From positions 12,244,501-12,308,500 of the forward strand of contig NW_026623008.1 of the NCBI RefSeq assembly GCF_023065955.2: a DNA stretch of 64,000 nt. Direction: 5' to 3'. The position numbers and the translations under genes were made by a program. Shown here in pieces: positions 51,640 through 61,372 of this stretch (within the stretch, counting starts at the first letter, position 1; each line of letters begins with the position of its first letter). Under the pieces are notes generated by a model that did not search any database, had not been told where the DNA came from, and worked only from the letters and a program-made list of their open reading frames with translations. Source of the stretch: Ursus arctos (lineage: Eukaryota > Chordata > Mammalia > Carnivora > Ursidae).

Positions 51640-51850
51640 CCCCTCCCAATCCCACTTACCTTTTATTTTAGCCTCTTTTATTTCCTGTAGAAAATACTTG
51701 ATAATTTGTAGTTACTGCACCTGTTTAACTTACTGCCTGTTTCCACCTTGGACCGTAAGCTCCCCAAGGTCAGGAACCGGACGTCTCCGTCTTAGGGCTC
51801 TCCCCAGCATCTAGGACAATGCTCGAGCTGGTGCTCAGACCTCACCACAG
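51640..51850 (+). mobile_element. L2, 3' part
   Basis: 'ccttggaccgtaagctcccc', 'aaggtcaggaaccggacgtc' and 'ctccccagcatctaggacaa' are the L2 3' end. Confidence 0.78.
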
Positions 51851-51894
51851 CATAATCAACACATGTCTTAGCACACAGTAGGTGCTTTCCAAGC

Positions 51895-51990
51895 CCCGCG
51901 ACAGGAGACATCTCTTTGTAGGTGAGAAACTTCGATTCAGGGAGGCTGAGTCATTTGCTTGAAGTCCTACAGCTAGCTGGTAGCGGAATA
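51895..51990 (-). mobile_element. MIR fragment
   Basis: 'taggtgagaaacttcgattc', 'agggaggctgagtcatttgc' and 'gaagtcctacagctagctgg' are the MIR core complement. Confidence 0.72.
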
Positions 51991-51991
51991 G

Positions 51992-52198
51992 GAAGAAGGG
52001 AGCTAACATTTTCTAAGTGCCTACTGCATTACATCTGGTCTCCCCATACCTTGATGCTCACCTTTATTGGCTATGAAAAGTAAACCGAGGCTCAGGGGTG
52101 GGAAGTGACATACCCGAGACCACTCAGCTAGGAGGTGGAAGAGCTGGGATTTGAACCCAGGTCCATTTGGGTCCTGAGCACATTTCTTTCCAGCACCT
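51992..52198 (-). mobile_element. MIR, nearly full length
   Basis: 'gagctaacattttctaagtg', 'cctactgcattacatctggt', 'aaaccgaggctcaggggtgg' and 'gctgggatttgaacccaggt' run in order. It directly abuts the preceding MIR fragment. Confidence 0.88.
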
Positions 52199-52214
52199 CA
52201 ATACCAATTCCTTT

Positions 52215-52455
52215 ATTCGGGGTCGACTCCGGGGCCTGGTGGTGGCTCTGTCCGTGGGGGGTGTGTCTGGGCACAAGTGCACGGCGGGCTCCCCGGCAGA
52301 TACCCCCATTGGAAGCGGCGGGGAGGCGGCCGGGTCGGGCCGCTTGATGGTGGGTGCTGGTCCGTGGGCACCCGGCCCCAGCGCCCGGCTGATTTGCCTG
52401 CCTGACGAGACGAGTGATGTTTTATGCATGGCGCCTAATTTTGCCCCGGCGGTCT
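52215..52455. promoter_or_regulatory. Short CpG island
   Basis: I count roughly 22 CpG in about 235 bp of GC-rich sequence (e.g. 'ggaggcggccgggtcgggcc'), an observed/expected ratio close to one by eye. It is repeat-free and is the densest CpG block in the window. CpG islands of this size often mark promoters or developmental enhancers; no first exon is recognised. Confidence 0.5.
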
Positions 52456-52560
52456 CTGGCTATATTTAACACCATTAATCATTATTGTTGGCTCCCAGGG
52501 GGATGGATCCCTGATTAGTGTCAGAAACACATCACACGAGGAAGAGAGAGGGGGAAAAAT
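52456..52560. promoter_or_regulatory. Motif cluster: MEF2, PBX/HOX and SOX-type sites
   Basis: Immediately after the CpG island lie 'ctatatttaa' (52460-52469; matches YTAWWWWTAR for MEF2), 'attaatca' (52474-52481; complement TGATTAAT, PBX/HOX-type) and 'attgtt' (52484-52489; SOX-type). The abrupt change from CpG-rich to AT-rich with packed sites is typical of developmental control elements. This is motif inference only. Confidence 0.4.
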
Positions 52561-53688
52561 AAGAGCTCCCCCCACCCTGATTCCTCCCAACGCGAGCCGA
52601 GACGCGTGTTCGCGGCCCCCTCCTCTCCGCCATCTGTGGAGTGCGTGACTCCGGCTTCCTTGGCTCCCCCACCTTCAGTGCTGGGCCTGCAGCCCAGAGG
52701 GCTCCCTCAACGCCTCGGCACCCCCTCCTCTTTGCATCGGAGAGTGGGCAGCTCAGCCAAGTGAGGGCGGCTGTCTCCCTCCCGTCTGAGTGCAAGAAAG
52801 GGCCGCCCGAGCACTTATTAGGCTCCTCCTGTTGGCAGATGTCCCCGCCCAGTGCCTTCCCCAACTTATCCCCTTCACGCTACCTCTCCTCTTCCTGGTG
52901 GATGAGTTTTCAACCCTCCTTCACAAAGGGGGGGGGACTGAGGCTCGGAGGCAGTTTTCACATCCTGTGCCGCTGTGATCAAACATGTGGGAACAGCCCG
53001 CGTGTACCAATAACTCCTTGAGTGTTGCGTGACCACGTGGCTTTGCCTTCCGCTATCTGGAAGGGTTTTCTTTGACATCCAGCACAGGAAAGAGCCCGGT
53101 CTTTCTCAAAATCAAATACAAACCCACACGGAGACCAGGGGTCTGTGTCCAACATTGATTCTCTGCCCTCTTTGGGCCTCACGTGGGTGATGAGAAGCCC
53201 CTTCTTACCCATCCCTTCCTTCCCCTGCTCGTCCCACCTCCCCCTTCAGGTTGGCAGCAGGGACAGCGGCTCCTGTCTCGTCCCAGAGTTCATGGGACTC
53301 TCTCCTGAGCCCTCCTGGTCATAGCGGTGGCCTCCCCTGGCTTGACTTTGGGTGGGGCTCTGCTAAGACCTTCCCCAGCAGCAGTGAAGACGGGAGATAC
53401 CAGGAAAGAGAAGGGGAGGACAGAGGACACTGTCCTGCTATCGCTCGTCACCTAGGTCGGCGGCAGACTAAAAGACAAGGAGAGTCAGAGGTTAGCAGGC
53501 TGGGGGAGGAGATGGACCCAAGGGACAGGTGCCATGAGAGGACTCTGTGTCTTCTGCTGTAGGAGTGTTCAAATCCAGCAGCTTCCCTGGACAGGGGCTG
53601 ACCCTGACGGGTCCCCAGTTGTGGGAGGGGGTGTAGTTGGCAGCAGCCGGCCGGGGCTCTCACCCTTGTGTACCTGGAGCTGATGTTT
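52561..53688. other. No gene; decayed MIR traces
   Basis: 52805-52985 may be a very decayed minus-strand MIR ('ggggactgaggctcggaggc'). Otherwise GC-rich unique-looking sequence with no exon. Confidence 0.4.
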
Positions 53689-53689
53689 G

Positions 53690-53748
53690 TGACCACCTGC
53701 TGTGTGCATGGGCCCTGTGCAAAGGGCTCTATTCACAGAGTGTCACTG
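53690..53748 (-). mobile_element. MIR-type 3' fragment
   Basis: 'ccacctgctgtgtgcatggg' and 'ccctgtgcaaagggctctat' correspond to the 3' end complement; only about 60 bp remain. Confidence 0.45.
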
Positions 53749-54408
53749 CTCCGTGGGTAAAAACGGGAAACGGTTTTGATTTTTCCACTTGTTGCCCTTA
53801 ACAGGATTTTCTCGAATTCTCCTTTCTTGGACCTTAATGTCTTCAGGCAGTTTTCAGTATTTCCTGGCCCCTTCCAGTTATTAGGACATCGTCCAATCTG
53901 TGTTAGGACCCCAGCTCTCATGTCCCATCCAAAGCTCTCTGCCCAGCTCCCGCTCTCCAGCTTCCCCAGGTTCTCAGAAGGGGCAGAAGGAAGGGGGCTC
54001 ACTCTTTAGCGGGCTGGGCAGGTGGCCACGGAGGGGTGGGCGTCTGCTCTGGTTTGGGTTGGTTCTGTGCATTCTGGGGGTCCTGCTGCTCTGATGGTAC
54101 CTCCAGGCTCCTGCTCCTTGATAAAACTCCCATCTCTTTGCTTATGTCATCTTTCCATGGTCAGCACTGCTCTCTGTGAGGCCGACCTTCTGTGCTCAGC
54201 ATGTGTGGGGGGAGTCGGTGTTTAGGACTGGTTCTGCTGCCCCCTGGTCAGTCCTGGCAGGGGACGAGAGGGGGTTAGGGGATCTGAGAGGTCTCGGCCC
54301 TCTTCAGCTCTCATTTGGCTTCAGCTGTAATCCCAGGGCACCCAGAGAAGTCTCATCCACATCGGTTTCGTGCAAATTTCTCTTGTTGTCTTCTTGCAAC
54401 TACCCCAT
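53749..54408. other. No gene or recognised repeat
   Basis: Short frames only and no repeat family identified. Confidence 0.4.
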
Positions 54409-54409
54409 T

Positions 54410-54742
54410 TGGTTTATGGGATTATTCCCATCACAGGTAAGGAAATAGAAGCTCGAAGAGGTGCAATCATTTGTCCAAGGCTGCTCAGCAGTGGACAGTA
54501 GATGAGATTTGAACCCAGGTCTGGCTGGAGCACCTGGGTGGCTCAGTCTTGGTTTTGGCTCAGGTCGTCATCTCAAGGTCATGAGATGGAGCCCTGTGTT
54601 GGGCTCCAGGCTCAGCATGGAGTCGGCTTGAGATTCTCTCTCTCTCCCTCTGCCCCTCCCCCCAATGCGCTCTTGATGTCTCTCAAATAAATAAATAAAT
54701 CTTAAAAACAAATGAACCCAGGTCTGGCTAACCTTACAGCCC
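54410..54742 (-). mobile_element. MIR, split by a SINEC
   Basis: 'cccatcacaggtaaggaaat', 'catttgtccaaggctgctca' and 'gagatttgaacccaggtctg' form the complement. The SINEC target duplication lies exactly over the MIR B-box region, and MIR sequence resumes at 54730 ('aaccttacagcccttgcatg'). Confidence 0.85.
54527..54712 (+). mobile_element. SINEC nested in MIR
   Basis: 'ggagcacctgggtggctcag' to 'aaataaataaataaatctta'. Target-site duplication 'tgaacccaggtctggct' (17 bp, perfect) at 54510-54526 and 54713-54729. The head has a small internal deletion compared with other copies. Confidence 0.96.
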
Positions 54743-54744
54743 TT

Positions 54745-54932
54745 GCATGAGAGCCTGGATTATGGAGGCCAGCTCCCTGGCCTGGGATCTCAGCTCTGCC
54801 ATTCCCTAGCTGTGTGACCTTGGGCAGAGCTCCTTAGCTTCTTTTGCCTTCGTTTCCTCATCTGTAAAACATGGATGACCATGAACAATACCCAGGGTTG
54901 TTGGGAGGATTGGATACATTATACCCTAAGGC
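54745..54932 (+). mobile_element. MIR, nearly full length
   Basis: 'ccctagctgtgtgaccttgg', 'cgtttcctcatctgtaaaac' and 'gggttgttgggaggattgga' are in order. It faces the preceding minus-strand MIR. Confidence 0.86.
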
Positions 54933-55920
54933 CCATTATTACATTTACCACCAGGACCGTTGCCGGCATTGTCCACTGACTGCACTGGCCCCTCTAGGTC
55001 GCACAGGCCAAGGGGCTTTCAGGCCTCAAAGCCTGAAAAATAGATATGAAGCAACCAGCAGTCACCATGAGTTGTATTCCCCTCTTTGCTTTGGCTGCTA
55101 GGAAGCTCAAGTCAGATTGCTGCAAGTATGTAGGTCTTCCTGGTCTCCTCTTATTTTTTCTACTTTTCTCGTTCCTGCAATTTTTTTTTTTAATGTCACT
55201 GTGTCTTACTACTTACTGTATGAAGTTATATGATATTTTCCTGGTTGTCACAGACTGATGTTGCCATCACAGGAGAAGTTTAAGGCGATGTAGAGATCCT
55301 AGAGAATTGCGCTTCCAGATAGTGCCTACTCCTTCCCCCTCAGAGAAAAGTGCACTTAAAAACCAAACCACTCTTATGGGAGGGGGTGGGTGAGCAATAC
55401 TAGAAATTCCCTTTACCCCTTTAAATGCTGAGGTGGTAGGACAATGTGCTGATAAGGTCTGCAAAAGGAGGATTATCTTGTAGTTCACCCTATCAGCTTA
55501 AGGTTGATGCAGAAAAGCCAACTAAGAGGCCTAAGCAAGAGAGAAGTTGATTCACTCCCACATTCAAATAGTGTAGAGGTGGGGTCCATCCTGGTCCGGG
55601 ATGGGGCCTACAGTTCTGGGGCCCCATCTTCCTCTCCATTTCTGCTATGTATAGCTTCTATTCCCCAAGTCCCTGCTACTCCCAGCTGGTTCCTGGAGCT
55701 CGCCAGCATGTCTGCATTTCAGCCAGCAAAAGGGAGGAAGGACGAAGAAGGGCATGCTTTCTCTTACGAAGGGCATGCTTTCTCTTACTGCTTCCTAGAA
55801 GATGCAGATAGAACCCCCCACCTTTCTCCCCGCTGACCAGTTTTAGGGCCACGCCCACCTTCTAGGGAGGGTTCATCCCTGCAAACCCGGCTTTCGCTGA
55901 GCCCATTTCCTACACTATAA
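54933..55920. other. No gene; one perfect 21-bp duplication
   Basis: AT-richer around 55130-55260 with a T-run at 55181-55190. The only notable structure is the 21-bp duplication at 55747. The 110-codon + frame at 55504-55836 spans it without recognisable domain. Confidence 0.4.
55747..55788. repeat. Perfect 21-bp tandem duplication
   Basis: 'gaagggcatgctttctctta' plus c occurs twice back to back with no differences (55747-55767, 55768-55788), so the duplication is recent. Confidence 0.97.
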
Positions 55921-55924
55921 ACAC

Positions 55925-56002
55925 TCCAACCACTTCGCAGGGTTCTTATGAGGATTAAGAAAGAATGTAGTAAAATATAACAGGTGTTCTGCAAATGTAA
56001 AT
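55925..56002 (+). mobile_element. MIR 3' fragment
   Basis: 'cagggttcttatgaggatta' then 'acaggtgttctgcaaatgta' fits the MIR 3' part. Confidence 0.5.
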
Positions 56003-56500
56003 TTCCTTCTATTTTTAGTTTTCCCTTCCCTCCATTACTTGGGGGGAAGAGGGAAGCTTCAGCTACACCAGGGAAGATTTAGGAGCAATAAAAAAAAAAA
56101 AAAAAGAGCACTCTTTGGGAGAGAATATTGCAACACACACCAGAACTCTGGGGGAACCGATTCCCTTTGGCTGCACTCCACGAGGTTGGAAAGTGGAAAC
56201 TAAAAAGCAGGGCCAAGGTCCTACATGGAGCATAAGAGGTTGGATATGTCTAGGTGTGGGGTGTGGACCCGGTGAGCTCAGAACGGTGGTACCTGCCCTT
56301 TGGTTCCTGAACATGGCCGTGATTGCCTTCCCTGTTTGTACAAGGCGGATTGGGGTGTGCATGCATGGCTCTTTCCCTCCTTCCGATGAGCTTGGGCAAT
56401 TCCAAGACTGCACACCAAGTGAACTGGCATGGGCTGCAGCATGGCGCAGCCTCTCACTCCCTCGATGCCCACTTCCTGCCAGGGCTGAACCCCCAGGAGC
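56003..56500. other. No gene; A-run
   Basis: An A-run of 19 (56087-56105) after 'agcaat' is not attached to a recognised retroposon. The minus-strand frame of 190 codons has no motif. Confidence 0.4.
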
Positions 56501-56504
56501 CCCT

Positions 56505-56735
56505 CGGGGGCCTTTAAAAGCTGAGCTAGTGAGTGCTGGAGCCCAGCAGGCAGCTGGCTTTGCTCTGTGGAGGCTACTGGGCGTGCTGCTCCCCAGGGGT
56601 GTCTCACCAGGGCGGAGACAGCCGTGGGGCAGCACGTCCTGAGGTCCCCCAGCTGCCGTGGCTACTGAGCATGCCCAGACTGTCTCTGCTGGAGGATGAA
56701 GAGGAGGAACAGGAAGTGGTTTGGGTGGGCTTTAA
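56505..56735 (+). promoter_or_regulatory. TATA-like promoter candidate with short acidic frame
   Basis: 'cctttaaaag' (56511-56520) is a TATA-type box in GC-rich surroundings. About 150 bp downstream, an ATG at 56671 opens a frame with the acidic run LEDEEEEQE, which then runs into a (TG)n. There is no family match, no clear splice donor, and the frame is destroyed by the microsatellite. I record it as a weak candidate only. Confidence 0.15.
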
Positions 56736-56758
56736 CTTGATGGAAGGTTGGGGATGGC

Positions 56759-56790
<32 letters not shown>

Positions 56791-56793
56791 TGT
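56759..56793. repeat. (TG)n microsatellite
   Basis: TG run with one TA interruption ('tgtatgtgtgtgta'). Confidence 0.96.
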
Positions 56794-56824
56794 ACAGATC
56801 CTGGCACAAGACATGCTGGAACTT

Positions 56825-56905
56825 TCCAGCCTCCAGGCTCACACAGCTACCATGTGGTTGGCCCGGGACTCAAACCCCAGATGCACTTGGCTTCAGATAC
56901 CGATG
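56825..56905 (-). mobile_element. MIR fragment
   Basis: 'ccaggctcacacagctacca' and 'gggactcaaaccccagatgc' are the MIR complement around its B box. The adjacent (TG)n may have grown at its edge. Confidence 0.62.
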
Positions 56906-57324
56906 GTGGGCTTCTCGACCTTGTCTTCTAAATTCTTCCAGGTGGACCCTTCTTCAGCAGCTGATAAGATGCCCTCAATTTCACCTACTGAGGAGGGAGG
57001 TCTCTGTGGCAGCTTTTTGGGGGTATTAACTCGTGCTCCTGGAGTTTGCTCATTAACTTCCAGGCTGGGGATTTCCACAATGAGAGCTGGCACATCTCTG
57101 GCACCCCAACAGGAACAGACCAGCCCTGAGGGCTGAGGTGGGTGGGAACGTCCACTTCAGGTCACGCTCAGGTGTCCCTCTGCATGAGCCCCCCGATTGG
57201 AGCCAGTGGGGGCCCTTCCCTGGTGTCCCAGAGAAGTAGCCATCACTGGGGGCCCCACACTCCTGCCCCCCTGCCCCCGGCTTACAGCCCAGCTGGGGGC
57301 ACCTGGCACTAAGAAGCACTTGGT
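56906..57324. other. No gene or recognised repeat
   Basis: No exon or repeat seen. Confidence 0.4.
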
Positions 57325-57452
57325 TTAGCAGAAAGAGAGCCGACTTCCGTCCAGACTGGGTTGAAGACGTGCGTCTCTCCTGCCTCGCTGGGGGCCGAGG
57401 GCAAGTGTCCAGCACCTTGCAGCCTGTTTCTGTACCTCTATGGGCAGGATGG
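57325..57452 (+). mobile_element. MIR
   Basis: 'ggtttagcagaaagagagcc', 'cagactgggttgaagacgtg' and 'ccttgcagcctgtttctgta' match a decayed MIR head to core. Confidence 0.55.
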
Positions 57453-58245
57453 GTGTGGCCACGTCTGGGCCACTGAGGGACTTCAGGTGTTGTTGATAGT
57501 GTGCCCAAGCCCTGCTGGGATGGTGGCATTTCCTGAGCCGTGTCCTGCAAACAGTAACCATTATTACCAGCAGAAAGGGGGTGTGAGGTGGGAGGGGGGC
57601 AAGAAGCCGAGGACTTGGCTCCACAGGAGACGAGATGGGTGAGGTCTAGAATAATTATGAGACCAGAACGCTATCAGATCTGAATGCGGAGAGGACAGAA
57701 GTGAGGGTGGGGGGAGTTCTCCTCTCTCCAAAAAGGCTCTTCGTGTAGCCAAATCCTGGAGTGGATTCACAGTCCAGCTCATCCCCCACTATGAATTTGC
57801 TTTGGGGGCACCTGGGTTCTTTCCAGATCTCAAAGAATTAGCTAATTAGGCCGGTTCTGCCTAGAAGGCAGAGGTCGTATCGGTTTGTAATTCTGTGAAA
57901 TGTGCAGTGGAACTAAGCCGCCTTAATCAGCCCGGCTCTTCCTGCCATCTCGTCCCGAGCTACACAGACGTGCTAGGCCTGCAGGATGGAGCCCACGGCC
58001 TCACTTCCCTCCACCCTCGTGCCCCCTTCGGGGAAGACCTGGTGCCCACGGAGCTCAGCGTCAGGTGGGGGAGCCAGGCCCTGAACGTGCAGTTAGGATA
58101 GGCAGGCGGGGTGGGGTCTACAAGGGCAGGGGACCCTCTGATGCTGGAAAGCAGCACTGGATGGCCTCTTGGAGGGGGCGCCGGCTCTCAGAGGAGGTCT
58201 AACGACGGCTTACTTGGCAGGTGCCGAGCACAGGGAAGAACATTA
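57453..58245. other. No gene; possible L2 trace
   Basis: 57990-58090 ('cccacggagctcagcgtcag') may be an L2 3' complement trace. Otherwise unique-looking; no exon supported. Confidence 0.38.
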
Positions 58246-58249
58246 AGCC

Positions 58250-58306
58250 AGCAAAAGAGGGGGAGGGAGAGAGAGTGAGGGAGAGGAGGGAGGGAGGGAT
58301 TGAGAT
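58250..58306. repeat. GA-rich polypurine tract
   Basis: 'gagggggagggagagagagt' and 'gagggagaggagggagggag' form about 55 bp of nearly pure purine on +, a candidate for triplex (H-DNA) formation. Confidence 0.9.
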
Positions 58307-58489
58307 TTGAAAGGTCCGTAGAGTTTTCTTGGAGCTCTGTTTCAAGATTTGTTAGTCTGAGTTGTGCCCTCATTTCTACCAGGACGATTGAATCTCGCAT
58401 GATTGCCTTGCATTCATTCCCCACCGCTTTTCACGCGCCAAAACTAGGTTAGCTTTAAAAAAAAACAAATCTTCTATTTTTGTCCCCAG

Positions 58490-58620
58490 GTAAAGCAAGT
58501 TCACATCATTGTACCATTTGTCTGGTCAAGGCCCTTCTGAGGTTTCACTGTTGGCACATCTTTCTTTCCCAGTCTTGCTGCCCGACCCTCCCCACGGGGA
58601 CGCCCCTGCTTGTTGCCTCT
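58490..58620 (+). mobile_element. L2 body fragment
   Basis: 'tctggtcaaggcccttctga' and 'ccagtcttgctgcccgaccc' fit L2 upstream of the 3' end, weakly. Confidence 0.42.
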
Positions 58621-59038
58621 CCTGAGATCCGCGTGCATCCATATAAAATACGGAGGCTCGCTTACGTCACCGGCATCGTGCTACCGATGAGCTCGTTTTC
58701 TTTGCTCACTCAGTGCTGTTTCAAAGTTCGTCTGTGGCTGGAATGTCCAGGGACCAGCCAGCTGTCCACGGATGCCATCGTCCAGGGCTCCATCTCTCCT
58801 TGAGTGGCACCCATGTCGGTGGCCTCTCCAGGTCCCGCTCCACGAACCAGGCTTCAGGGAGCGTCCTTGTAAAGCCCCATCACAGGCCTGGAGGGGGGGC
58901 GTTTCTCTGGGAGTGCAGACCAAGGAGTGGGAATGCCCAGTCAGCAGCTTGCGCCGGTGGTCCTGCTGGGCTCACTCCCACCGGTGGGGCCCGAGAGCTT
59001 CCTCCCCACCCCCACCCTCCAGCATCCTCCCCTACACC
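58621..59038. other. No gene or recognised repeat
   Basis: Overlapping + frames of 91-116 codons have no motif. Nothing assignable. Confidence 0.4.
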
Positions 59039-59039
59039 T

Positions 59040-60425
59040 GTTGGTGATTTTCAGTTTTGCTAATCTGTGTGGTAGAGCACCTCTGCATCTTGCTGGCCAA
59101 TTGGATCACCTGTCCCTGAGCTGGCTAGTTCGGCACTTCACCCATTACCCCATTTGTTGGTCTTTTGTTCCCTTGTTGGTTTGTAAGAGTTCCTTACTTG
59201 TCGCTGTTAGACATCGCGGGATGCTTCTCACATTGTGATGTGTGTCTGTTAAACGCGGCTGTGCTTTCACGGAACGGAAATCGATCACTTTTATGTTGTT
59301 ACATCTCTCTCTCCTGTTTTTTTTGCCTTTGGCCTTAGAAATTGTGTGTATGTGTGTGTGTGTTTTAAAAGCTCTTCCCGATGCCAAGGCTAGAAAGATT
59401 CTCCCACGATTTCTCCCCTTAGCTTTACAGTTTTACTTTTTAAATTTAGGACTTTGATCCGTCTGGATCCTGTCCTGTGTTCTCTGTCTGACAAATAGGC
59501 AACTTTAGTTTAATCAGTACCATAAATCAGTCCCTCCCCCTGCCTCCCACCATCCACGTTTTATCCTTTCCTCTCCAGTTTGGGACCACCTTTATCAGGC
59601 TTCACCTTGGCACGCAAAGGAGGTTCCCACTTCTGAGCTCTCTCTGCCCTTCCGCTCTTCATCTGTTTTTTATATGAACATGATAGCTGTTTTTATCGCC
59701 CTACCTCTTGGACAGTTCATTCCTCGGAGGCCAGAGGCTTTGTTCTTCTTTTTCGAGGTTGAGCTGTTCTCTTCTTCCAGATTCTTTTAGAATTGCTTAA
59801 TCAATTTTTAAAAACCTGGCTGTGATTTTTATTGAAGTTGCATTAAAATTTCTGGATTAATTTGGGGAGTTAACATCTTAACGATGTTCATGTGACATTT
59901 AGATTTCCTTTTTTTTTTTTTCTTTTTCTTTTTGGTCATTTGATATCTTAAAACTTTTCCTCGTACAAGTCCTGGGCATTTGGGTCAATTCTAAAATAGG
60001 ATATATCTTTTAGTTGATAACATGAGTGCTGTCTCTCATTGGTTATATGCAGCATAGAAGATGATGTTCATGTTTAAGTTCATTGTTCTGAACGTGTTTC
60101 GATTCTAGTGGACTTTTTTTTTTTAATCGGTGCTGACATTATTATCTTAAATGTGAACAGTGATAGTTTTCTCTCTCTTCTTCCGGTGATGTTATGTTTT
60201 ATTTCTTCTTGTCCAACTGCATGGGCCAGCATCTCCAGTGCCATACTGAATGGTGTCGTAGCAGTGACGGCAGACTTCTTGCCTTATTCCCAATATGAAA
60301 AGGAACAGGGCTAAGATTTTTACCTAAAGACAGATTTGCTGTAGGTTTTATGAGTAGCATTGATCCAGTTAAGGAGATTCTCTTCAATTCCTTGTTGAGT
60401 TTTTAAAAATAAATGTTAAATTCAA
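59040..60425 (-). mobile_element. Old L1/HAL1-type ORF2-to-3' region
   Basis: 'ttttattgaagttgcattaa', 'aatttggggagttaacatct', 'catactgaatggtgtcgtag', 'cttgccttattcccaatatg' and 'agattctcttcaattccttg' are recognisable L1 complement in order. About 1.4 kb, badly decayed. It marks the shift to AT-rich sequence. Confidence 0.75.
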
Positions 60426-60504
60426 TCAAAGTTTTCGTCAATCTATTGCTACAATTCTTGCACTTCTGTGCGAAACCCTACTCTGTCTAAAAGTGATTAT
60501 AAAA

Positions 60505-60700
60505 TTCTATGTGCCAGACGATATTATAGGTGCTTTATAGGTATGAACTCAATCCTTGCAATAGCTCTGTGAGTGAGGCAGTATTTCTTATCCCTTTCTT
60601 AGATGAGACAAAGGAAGGCACAGAGAGGCTAATTAACTTGCCCAAAGTTGCACAGCTAGTTAGGCTCAACTTCAGCATTTGTAAGGCCAGGAAAAGGGTA
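60505..60700 (-). mobile_element. MIR
   Basis: 'atgtgccagacgatattata', 'ggaaggcacagagaggctaa', 'ttaacttgcccaaagttgca' and 'cagctagttag' are an excellent complement. Confidence 0.87.
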
Positions 60701-60729
60701 TAAATGAATAGCCATATATCAATTCTAAA

Positions 60730-61372
60730 TATATGTACACTGGAATATTACTAAACCATAAAAAAGAATGAAATCTTGCCACTTGCAGCAACATGGTTGG
60801 ATCTAGAGGGTATAATGTTAAGTGACATAAGTCAGAGGAAGACAAATACTATATGATTTCACTCATATGCAGAATTCAAGAAACAAAACAAATGAACAAA
60901 TAAAAAAGAGCCCCCCAAAACCCTACATTCTTAACTATAGAGAACAAAGTGGTGCTTGCCAGAGGGGAGGTGGGTGGGGGGATGAGTTAGAGCTCCCCAA
61001 AACCCACATTCTTAACTATAGAGTACAAAGTGGTGCTTGCCAGAGGGGAGGTGGGTGGGGGGGATGAGTTAGAGCCCCCCAAAACCCACATTCTTAACTA
61101 TAGAGAACAAAGTGGTGCTTGCCAGAGGGGAGTTGGGTGGGGGGGATGAGTTAGAGCCCCCCAAAACCCACATTCTTAACTATAGAGAACAAAGTGGTGC
61201 TTGCCAGAGGGGAGGTGGGGGGGTGAGTTAAACAGGTGAAGGGAAATTAAGAATACACTTGTCATGATGAGCAGTGAATAATGTGTAGAATTGTCAAATC
61301 ACTATATTGTGCACCCGAAACTGACATAACACTGTACGTTAATTATACTTCAATAAAAAAATTTAAAAAACT
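60730..61372 (+). mobile_element. Carnivore L1, 5'-truncated 3' end
   Basis: Begins 'atatgtacactggaatatta', includes 'gcaacatggttggatctaga' and 'agacaaatactatatgattt', and ends with the carnivore-type terminus 'cactatattgtgcacccgaa ... ttaattatacttcaataaaa'. The possible target-site duplication 'attctaaa' lies at 60722-60729 and 61373-61380. Only the last part of ORF2 and the 3' UTR are present, so it is dead on arrival. Its 3' UTR is tandemly expanded. Confidence 0.92.
60908..61230. repeat. Four tandem 82-bp units in the L1 3' UTR
   Basis: Units start at 60908, 60990, 61072 (82 bp each) and 61154 (77 bp). Each has a C-run/'aaaacccacattcttaacta' half and a G-rich 'gaggtgggtggggggg' half. Differences are few (e.g. 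'gagtac' for 'gagaac' in unit 2, 'agttggg' in unit 3). There are no spacers between units. Confidence 0.97.

Noticed and set aside
60908..61230. Regular direct repeats resembling a CRISPR-like array
   Set aside because: The 82-bp units are contiguous with no unique spacers, lie inside an L1 3' UTR, and the genome is mammalian. It is a tandem duplication.
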